A stretch of DNA of 64,000 nucleotides from Multifurca ochricompacta (lineage: Eukaryota > Basidiomycota > Agaricomycetes > Russulales > Russulaceae). Position 1 is the stretch's first letter; every line of letters begins with the position of its first letter. Under the pieces are notes generated by a model, which saw only the letters and a program-made list of their open reading frames with translations, searched no databases and was not told where the DNA came from. Made by a program: the position numbers and the translations under genes. Positions 55,958 through 64,000 of the stretch are shown here, piece by piece. The stretch is taken from NCBI GenBank assembly GCA_022496185.1, contig WTXG01000074.1, positions 1 to 64,000 on the forward strand, read 5' to 3'.

Positions 55958-57535
55958 TGGCCATGACGGTGCAACTCCCCCCTCGTACAATCTTTCTTCA
56001 AATAGTCCGACGCTTCTTCCTAATCCTCTGCGGCACTTATTTTTTGCTCCTTGCACTTGGAGCTGTCCCTTTCGTGCAAAAACAGTAAGCTGGCACATTC
56101 GTGAACCGGTTCCGGGCCATCACTCAGCTATTCGTGCGACTACTTTCTGTCGCCCACGTTTTTATGGGCCATGCAGACTCGTCTACGCGCATAACTTCAA
56201 ATTCCCGTTCTTCTGTCAGTACGGTTTACCGGAAAGATACGACCTTGCGCGTGAGTGCCCTGGCTCCCAAAATTTTAAATTACTGTACATACGTCACAGC
56301 ATTTAAAACTCACAATGTACGCATACACACGTCCGATAACGAGACGCTCGGCGCCTGGTTTACCCTCGCGGATCCATTCTACGTATCCCACAAAGCAGAT
56401 CTTTTTACCCCTACTTCCTCCTCCGAAGAACTCATCCGCTCCGCGTTACGTGCCCACCCGACTATTCTATTCCTCCACGGAATGGGTGCCACACGTGCGT
56501 ATCGCACGCGCGTGCAACATTACCAGACATTTGCATCGCGACTACAAGCGAACGTACTCGCGCCCGACTACCGCGGTTTCGGGGATTCGACAGGGACGCC
56601 GAGCGAGGCGGGGCTGACACTCGATGCCCGTGCCGCGTGGGACTGGCTCCGGGAGCGGGGGGCGCTACCGGAGAACATTCTCATTGTAGGCAATAGCCTT
56701 GGTACAGGCGTTGCGGTGCAGTTTGCCAGCAGTCTCGAAAGCGAGGGCGAGGACGGAGATAAGTGGAGTGGCGGTGGTAAGGCAGAGTGGGGTGGGGAGA
56801 CACGGCGAGAGCAACCACGTGGTGTGGTGTTGCTCGCGGCGTTCAGCAATATCGAGACATTGCTCGATACTTTTTACGTGCTGAAAATCGTGCCACTACT
56901 CGTGCCGCTTCGCCCATTTCCTTACATTTCCGGTGAGTATTCCCTTCGCGTCTTTGTTTAATCATGCCACAGAGTGGCGTAGGAAATTAAAAGGAGGGAA
57001 GGCCGTAATGACTGACGGTTGTGTCTGAAGGTTTTTTAAAGCGCTTTTTGATCCATCGGTTCGATTCCCTTGCCAAAGTCGTGGTTAGTCTTTTTTCCTT
57101 TCGTAAACTCTCAGCCCCCGCTTAAGTGACTGCGCTTTTATCATGCATTTTCAGGAATTAAGGGTCCCGCTGTTGATCGTGCACGCGGAAGACGACTGGG
57201 ATATCCCTTATTCCCATTCCCAGACACTCTTCGACGCTTTCTTAGAACAGCATTTGCCTCCTCTCCCAGAAATGACTGCGACCATAATGGGCGCGTCCGA
57301 CGAGGTTGCGGAGCACGTAGCTAAACTGTCGCAAGAGCGGGCGGTGCTGCGGCGAGAGCTGGTGACGGCGAGCGAGATAGAGCGAGTGGGGCGGATGGAG
57401 GTATTTTCTAAAGATAGACCTGATCGCAAGGTTGTGTTTATTCAAACCCGATGGGGCGGGCATGACACAGTCGGGCTCATCGAAGGCGTACAAGATTACA
57501 TTGCAGAGATGTTCAACATGGGCTATGTAGCGTAG
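55958..57535 (+). CDS. ABHD12-like alpha/beta hydrolase 2; first exon out of frame
   Basis: Paralogue of the 12008-13681 gene with identical intron positions. Exons: about 55958-56084, 56177-56250, 56300-56932, 57031-57083, 57155-57535. Visible elements are the N-terminal hydrophobic segment (FFLILCGTYFLLLALGAV), HGMGA, DYRGFGDS, the nucleophile elbow GNSLGTG, the linker KRFLIHRFDSLAKVV, HAEDDWDIP and WGGHD. The only plausible ATG (55958, followed by MAMTVQL) is one base out of frame with the rest of exon 1 because of a five-C run at about 55977-55981; a six-C run would restore it. This is either a sequencing/assembly indel, a true disabling frameshift, or a start lies elsewhere. All exons downstream of the C-run read cleanly. 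Confidence 0.8.
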
Positions 57536-57887
57536 TAATAGAAATACAGGTAGAAACCGAGAACATTTTGGTTTTATTTGTATCACGGACTAGATGGCAT
57601 TATTCGACGGCATGTGAGAGTGAGGCGTTGCTAAAAACTCGGTTGGGTGAAATTGAGGTCTCGATAAGAGCGAACTCGCGCTCCAAAATAAGAAGAAAAC
57701 AAAATACTACACCCCTTACCTTCTGGGAAGCTCCCCATCGCTAAGAACTTCACGTAACCCTTAAAGAACCTCTATCAACTAACATTTTCATGTGGGGGCA
57801 CAAACACCGTGAAAGCGACAGGACACTCACACCTGCCAGTGAATAGCGACCATGGCACTGCTACTGCTCTTTTTCAAATCATGGCAT

Positions 57888-60800
57888 CTAATTGTGGTGG
57901 TCCAATAATAGTTGCACGATCTCTTCTCGTCCACGATCTCTTGCTATATCCAGTGCAGTCCGGCCGCTGTTGTCTTGATAATATGTATTGGCGCCATGCG
58001 CCAGGAGCAGCCGTACGGATTCCAGATCGTATCCCTCGTCGGACGCCTGATGCAATAGGGTTTCCCCAAGGCTGTTCGGATGATCCACATCCGCACCACG
58101 CTGGAGTAGAAGCCTTACGACATACAGATTGCCTTTTCGCAATGCCTGACCAAGAGGGCTGTGCTGGTCCATGAAGAAGGTATTCGTAGATGCATATCTC
58201 CCAAGGAGCAACTGTACCAGCGCCTGTTGACCGACTTCTATTGCTGAATACAAGGCGGTCCGGCCGTCAGGACCGCTAGCATTCACATTGGCACGATAGT
58301 CGATTAATAGGCTCGCGATTCCGCAATGCCCCTTTGCGGATGCTGCAATCAATGGGGTCCCGTAGTAGCCGACGGAGTCGTTGAGACCCGACTTGTCTCT
58401 AGAGAGCAGCCATTCAACTATGTCACAAAAGCCAAGAAGAGAGGCGTAGTATAGAGGGGTGGCTTTGGGCTGTGAAGGTGTCTCCGACGTCATCAATTGT
58501 TCCGAAGTGTCATCCACGTCATATATCCAAACCCAGATCGCAAAGTGAGGTTTATTTGCGTCAAACAGGTGTTTCAGTGCATTTCCTATGTACGACTGAA
58601 CATTCCGAGATGAGGCATGAATGGGAAAGTGCTGGGCGGCATATGAGGCGAGAGGGAAGTTCGCAATACTGCTTCTGTTGACGTGCTCATCCAAATGGAG
58701 CAGAGCAGCAAGACAGCCGTGTGCAACTGTGGTATGGGCGGCTTCAACGGAAAAATGATAGCGAGAAACAGGTCCCCCTTGTGCTGTGAGGCCGTTCGAT
58801 GTTAAAAATTGTTTCATGGAGGGGTGGGAAAATTGCACGACCAGGGATCCATTCACGTTGACAATGTGAATAAAACTGGAGCATGTAGCCAACACTGCAT
58901 ATTCTGGATCTTTAGGGCGCCAACCAGCCTCCAACGTAGGGAATTCAGTCGGCTTAAAATCCAAGGCAAGGAACTCCGCAAGTTCCGAAACATGAAGTGG
59001 GCGGGCAGCCACAGCGATGCACATGAAGAGACGAATGGCACACTTCCACTTGTTCGCATCAATGTCCAGTAATATGCGCTCGTATTCCTCTTCCATGGTC
59101 TTGGGGAATTCGCCCAAAGTCTGCTGGATACCTTCAGGAAGACACCGGCGCAGCTGGTTTAACCGACAGTGTGCCCATCTAAACCTGTACAATAATGTCA
59201 ATAAGTCTCGCAAACCCAGAAGAATACAATGCCATACATTCCGTCAGCTTCTTCTGAAACCTTCTTGATCACAAATTCTTTATCTTCATCTTTCCACTGG
59301 CTCGTGTTCGCATTCGTCTTGATAAAGAAGTTGATGTAGTTGTTAATATCTTCAGCTTGCCCGCTCTGTTCATCCAGGCATATTGTCTGAGACGCTAACG
59401 GACGGAGAACTGCTCTGATATCGGCTTCGATGCGACTGGAGACACATATGTGTAAGTGGGGGTGCCCTAGTTGGACTAGTAATTGGACAAGATCCAGCAC
59501 AGATTCTCGTGCAGACGGATCATCAGGAGATTGGTCAAGGCCATCCAAGATGATATAAATTGGCCCTTGTCCAGGAACAGAGAGCATGTTCTTCAAGCAT
59601 TCCAGGAGCGCATTGTTCCCAGGGTGTCTCGATCCCGCCGCATGTGTCGAATACAGCCGGGAAAGAATCTCAGAATAAACTTCGGATTGTTCGCAGAGCT
59701 GGATGAGAAGAGAAGAAACTAGATCACGATTGTCTTGCCTTTCCGTATTCCTGCGATCAAAGTAGAAGTATGCCATAGAGGCCGACCCAGTTTCCCGAAG
59801 ACCTATGATCTCCTCAATAATTGTTGAGCTATAAGACAACGTCAGCGCGCAGAGAAACAAAACGTTGATTTCAAGTTGAGCATACCAAAGCACACTTTTC
59901 CCTGAGCCCGCTACAGAACGAAGGCGCAATTAACACCAACAAAGGAACGAGACGCGGGGGCTACACACGTTTTCCATGAATCCACAATAGAGAACCGGCA
60001 TTTTTCCATTCGGCGAAGGTGTGACCTTGGATGAACCATGTCGACGTTCCAGTGTGATGAGCGTCGCGTGCGGTGTTGTGACTTTTTGATGGATCCAAAG
60101 GAGAGAGCCAAGTTCGAACGTCCTTGAGCAGCTGGTCACCTATCATATAGAATAGTCTTCGTTTAGACAGTAATGAATGGCACCCAAATGAGATAACGAA
60201 CGCTTCGATTTGTCTATGATGTCGCTCGCCAGTCGCTGTATGATGACTGGTACCCACGATCAATTAATCTGAACGCGCGCCACGAATGATACGCACCAAG
60301 AGCATATTGTATGTCGTCTGTTGACGCCTTTCCACCTAAACAAATACGCGCGAGTTTAGTACTGTGTGGTAAAGCAGTGAAGCAAGTATTATGCACCGTC
60401 GATAAGCGCTTTCATGTTCTGAACCAGACCATGAATGATATCTAACGTCTGCGTTGCCGCCGTTCGAGCTCCCTGTTGGCCACCCTGACTCAACCTCTGC
60501 AACACGGCTTCAATATCATGTTCTCCTAACAGTTTTTCTCCCAACTTTCCTGTATGGACCTGAGTTATCACTACGCATCGACAATGAGAAAGACTCACCG
60601 AGTCGCCCTTGTTTGGCCTGTTGTGTTGCAAGAGCAAGAGTAGAGAGCAGTTCAAGCAATATCATTACCACCATATCTCTCACTGCCGTCGTTGGTGGGA
60701 TCTTGACATTAGTACTGAGGCGCTTGAGAAATGATTCGATGGATCTAAGAAGATCGATGAGCATCTCATAGTCCGGCATAACTTGGGTAGCATCGACGGT

Positions 60801-61287
60801 CTAAAAGGGGTAGATGTTATAAACAATCGCATGAAGGAATCGAGCAAAATAGATTACCACTAAAAGGACGCCAATTGCTGCGAGGACTGCTTTTACAGGA
60901 TGGGAAGGCTGCAAGGAAAAGTGTTATATAGTACAGTAGAAAGAACGTGTCAAGTAGTGTCCGACGCACCAGGCAGGTATCTTCGCTGCGGAGAACCCCG
61001 TTGGTGGACAACTCATTCAAGACGCGGGCAATTCGTTTAAGCCACTTGATAACTCCCACTGCTGCAGCATCCTGGCCACGAAATTGATTGAGGGTTTGTA
61101 TGTGCTTTCGAAGTGTGGTGATGATAGAGTCAATAGTGCCACAGCTGCTGAGGTTGATGGTGAGCTGATGCCCGACCAAGTTGGTCCCTGTCCGCTTTTC
61201 GTAGTCGTTTAAAGTGGCCTCGAAGCGAGATCGGAGTTCAGACGAGTTAGTTGAAGCAAAATAACTAAGAGAGAATTGCTGGTTCAT
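57888..61287 (-). CDS. NLR copy F: Goodbye-NACHT-ankyrin STAND receptor
   Basis: Start MNQQFSLSYFASTNSSEL at 61287. Goodbye-like domain: DYEKRTGTNLVGHQLTINL, exon PSHPVKAVLAAIGVLLV, then LIDLLRSIESFLKRLS and AATQTLDIIHGL. Walker A HGKPGSGKSVLCS spans two introns near 59985-59830, and Walker B is IYIILDGLDQSPDD (59563-59522). The intron 59185-59237 joins ADGM to FRWAHCRLNQLRRC. The ankyrin end (GRTALYSAIEVGQQALVQL, GRTALDIARDRGREEIVQL) finishes LLLDHHN at 57888. No lesion was seen. From the linker to intron 59185 it is almost identical to copy B including introns; after that intron it switches to C/D/E-like sequence. It converges on hydrolase 2. Confidence 0.87.
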
Positions 61288-61789
61288 GGTGGATTTGAAG
61301 GCAAGGAATAATGTGCAAGTGACTGCCGGGCGTAAAACATAGGGCTGCGCGCCGTCCGTTTGACGGTGACGGCCGTCTATTTGACGGTGAAGGACGGGTA
61401 CGGCTGACCCGTACACTTTCCGTTTTTGGTACTCACCGGATCGCTGACGGTACGGTACGAGTACAGTACAGCTGTTTTACAGTATACAGTAGTAGACGGT
61501 ATTACTAGAGAAAATAAAGTTGACCAGGGTAGCATGAGCAAGAAGCTTAGAGTGATAAAACAATGAATGGGTGTATTCTTATGGCTATTCTACACCTTTT
61601 TATGTAGTTTATGAGTGCAATACCCAACAATCTACTTTACCAGCCATAATCTGAAACTCATAGAGGGACTTCAAGCATTGCATTTGCTTCTGTGAGTGTG
61701 ATTGGTGTAAACAGGGCATACTGGAACATGAACTCCCTCAATAAATGTAATTGTAGGTACATTATCACAAAAGAGACATCAGAGAAGCA
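61288..61789. other. Copy F upstream region with short palindromic repeats
   Basis: The segment 61350-61450 has repeated TTGACGGTGA units and the near-palindrome GTACGGCTGACCCGTAC (61396-61412), plus GTAC-rich sequence to 61490. It may be a promoter or repeat remnant. No gene was seen. Confidence 0.45.
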
Positions 61790-61797
61790 ATACCAAA

Positions 61798-62274
61798 TAG
61801 TGATGTGCCTGGCCCGGCTCAAAGCTGGAAGCCGGGCCAAGCCAGGCCATTGTGACAGCCCAGCAAGGGCTTTGGCCCGGCTCAGAGAAACTAAAAGCCA
61901 AAGCCGCCGGCTCAGGCCGCAGCTTCCAACAGCACATACAAATGCATTAGCAATCATCAAAATCAGTAGAAATCTTATCACAAAGTGGTTGATTTGGGTC
62001 ACGTGATCATGTTTATCACAGCATTTCAAACTTTTTCTTTGATATAGCTTTGCAATATGTAACACACCAAGTCAGATTTGGATTAGCTGAACTATAACTA
62101 CTAGTTATATGTCATAAAATTTTCTCTGTCAAAAGCCACGGCTTGGGCCAAGCTGGGCCAGGGCCAAGCTGTCTGTGGCGGCTTTGGCTTGGCCCAGACT
62201 TCAGGAAAGCCAGAGCTGCCTCAGGCCAAGCCAAAGCCATGGCTTTTGGGCCAAGCTGGGCTGGAACATCACTA
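61798..62274. mobile_element. hAT-type MITE copy 2 (TSD ATACCAAA)
   Basis: 477 bp, inverted relative to copy 1 at 27881. It starts TAGTGATGTGCCTGGCCCGG and ends GGCTGGAACATCACTA. The 8-bp duplications ATACCAAA at 61790-61797 and 62275-62282 are identical. It shares with copy 1 the non-coding centre (CACGTGATCATGTTTATCAC) and the GGCTTGGCC-rich subterminal parts; it is about 60 bp longer there. Confidence 0.9.
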
Positions 62275-62484
62275 ATACCAAAACATGCCCCAAAAGGGGG
62301 CATCCAAAAACTATATTCAGGCTTGCACAAGGCAACTCCTAAATGCAAGCATACCTCCAACTGGACTCTGGCAGACCAAAGTTCAATTACAATAAGGCAA
62401 AAAAAATCAAATATATAGACTAATAGACAGCTCAATGACCCAGTGCAGTATCAGCTTGTGTGTGTGCAAGATGCAACTGCTTCT

Positions 62485-63141
62485 TGTCAGGCTGTGCGGA
62501 GCCTATCCGCGGTGAGTGCGAAGCAAAGCCTGTTCCCTGAGGAGTAAGGTGAGCAGTAAGTTGAGAAGAGGAGAGAGAAGAGCCCGCGCGACGTAATGAA
62601 GTCGATGAATGTTGGATCGTGCTGAGTGTTTACTGATGATGGTGCTGATGGTTCCGATTGACCTTGCGCCTTGTTCAATAACTGTTTTTTTGCACACAAA
62701 GAGAGAGAGAGATAGAGAGAGAGAGAAGCTAGATTGCTAGTTGCTGGCTGGTCTACTATGAGCATTGTATGTACCTTTATATACTTGTGGAGAGACCTAG
62801 CTGAAGGAATGTTTTTAGAAATTAACAGAAGTGAAGCCATGTGGGGTGGACAAAGTGGAATAAGTAAAAGGGAGTAAGGGAGAAACCGGGTAGCCGGGTG
62901 TATGGAAAAGAATAGGCAAGCGGCCTGGAACGCACACAATCCCTGTAATATGCTAAGTAAAATTACTTGTACCATAGATCAATCACGCTTTGCACCGGTG
63001 TCAGAGTCTGTCCGAAACTAAAGTCAGGCAAATGTTAGAAAATTTATTGACAGTATAGTATGGAAGAATGAGAGCAGATGGGTCCTGCCAGGAGTGGTGA
63101 TGACTGGAGGTTTCGCGTCCAACGCCCGAGCCATCCTTACA
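62485..63141 (-). repeat. Putative 3' LTR of the right-edge gypsy element
   Basis: In element (minus) orientation it starts TGTAAGGATGG next to a purine-rich GAACCCCCGGGAGA and may end GCCTGACA at 62485. It holds a minus-strand TATATAAAGG (near 62773-62782) and a GA microsatellite at about 62698-62728. The partner LTR lies outside the window, so borders and TSD cannot be tested. A block of about 35 bases around the TATA motif recurs at 6454-6490 upstream of TPS1. Confidence 0.5.
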
Positions 63142-63174
63142 TCTCCCGGGGGTTCAAATTTTGACTGTCCCCGG

Positions 63175-64000
63175 TCAAACATTGTCGTCGTTGAGGGCTG
63201 AATCTCCTCCAAGTGTTGCGAAGTCGTCTGGGCTGAGAAGTTCGTCAAGTGGGATGTTAGAACGTGACCGGGAGTGATATGGAATGAGGCGAAAGGCAGC
63301 GTAGCGGAGTCGTGATATAGCGCCATCGAGCTCTGCTAGACAAAAGGCTCCATTGCGAGAGCAGTGAACAACTACCATGGGTCCGAAGTAACGGGGTTTG
63401 GTCTTGTGTGAAAATTCATTTGCGCCCGCCGAATTTCGAACCAAGACCAAATCTCCAGGGCGAAAGGAGATGGTCTTGATGGTATGAGCGTGTTGGTGCT
63501 CGAAATCCTTGGCAGACGCGAAATGACTTCGGAGGATGTTGTCTCGAATGTTCGCGAGGTCTTCTTCTCGAGACTGAAGTTGTCGCGCTCGGGTTGCAAT
63601 GAGATTGGGAGTCGAGATGGGGTTGGTGAGATCCGGGATGAGGAAGGTAGCAAGAATGAGATCAAAGGGGAGGAGAGGTTTGATGCCATGAGCCATATAG
63701 AAAGGGGAGAAGCCAGTGGACTTGCGGATCGTTGCCCGGTCTGCCCAGAAAACGTGAGGTGCCACGACAGGCCATTTAGAAATATCACCTCTACAAGTCT
63801 TGACAATCGACTCTCGGATAGTGCGATGCTGGCGCTCGACGATGCCGTTGGCGCATGAGTTATAAGCTGAGATCCTGATGTGCCGGATGCCAAACTTGCT
63901 AGCTAACCAGTCCAATGCCGCAACAAAGGGTGTGCCATTGTCAGTAACAATTTCCTCAACAGCACCCCACCTGCATAGTATGTCTTCGAATATAAAGCTG
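63175..64000 (-). CDS. Ty3/gypsy integrase, C-terminal part (runs off the window)
   Basis: The frame enters from the right edge with EEIVTDNGTPFVAALDWL (second catalytic Asp), then ISAYNSCANGIVERQHRTIR with the catalytic Glu, WADRATIRKSTGFSPFYMAH, and an integrase C-terminal beta-barrel region (FRPGDLVLVRNS, TKPRYFGPMVVV). Stop is at 63175. No chromodomain follows, so it is a different lineage from the 39226-46457 element. The visible part is uninterrupted. Confidence 0.88.
   Translation of the reverse strand, partial: SFIFEDILCRWGAVEEIVTDNGTPFVAALDWLASKFGIRHIRISAYNSCANGIVERQHRTIRESIVKTCRGDISKWPVVAPHVFWADRATIRKSTGFSPFYMAHGIKPLLPFDLILATFLIPDLTNPISTPNLIATRARQLQSREEDLANIRDNILRSHFASAKDFEHQHAHTIKTISFRPGDLVLVRNSAGANEFSHKTKPRYFGPMVVVHCSRNGAFCLAELDGAISRLRYAAFRLIPYHSRSRSNIPLDELLSPDDFATLGGDSALNDDNV

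Overview
The window looks like nuclear DNA of a filamentous basidiomycete, most likely an Agaricomycete. The genes are split by many 50-60 nt GT..AG introns. The sesquiterpene synthases are of the basidiomycete (protoilludene-synthase-like) type, and the repeats are fungal Ty3/gypsy, Ty1/copia, LINE and hAT-MITE families. I cannot name the species. All gene models were spliced by eye from reading frame, splice sites and comparison between the copies in this window.

The backbone is an expanded family of STAND/NLR-type receptor genes with the order Goodbye-like N-terminal domain, NACHT ATPase, ankyrin repeats. There are six copies: A (1-2109, +, cut by the window edge, frameshifted), B (8062-11466, -), C (14818-18244, -), D (30035-33442, -), E (34230-37597, -, frameshifted) and F (57888-61287, -). 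B, C, D and F appear intact. The copies are mosaics of one another: blocks spanning exons and introns are nearly identical between some pairs and abruptly diverge elsewhere, which suggests gene conversion or recombination.

Between the NLR genes lie three sesquiterpene synthase loci (4744-6007 intact, 20627-21928 intact, 22423-23652 a pseudogene), two paralogous ABHD12-like alpha/beta hydrolases (12008-13681 and 55958-57535), a short-chain dehydrogenase (54144-55223), two small secreted protein candidates (26481-26984 and 28762-29527) and a truncated SLC4/Bor1-type anion transporter pseudogene (52800-53876). The terpene synthases and the dehydrogenase could act in one terpenoid pathway, but no P450 or transporter partner is present, so this is only a possibility.

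Mobile DNA fills much of the rest. A Ty1/copia element (38535-51799, TSD GTCAA) is split inside its RNase H region by a younger Ty3/gypsy chromovirus (39226-46457, TSD CAATC). The gypsy element appears to self-prime reverse transcription and carries a third ORF of unknown function downstream of its chromodomain. There are two solo LTRs with perfect 5-bp TSDs, two hAT-type MITEs with perfect 8-bp TSDs, four LINE 3'-end fragments, a degraded copia relic, and the 3' part of a second gypsy element running off the right edge. I saw no tRNA, rRNA or CRISPR.
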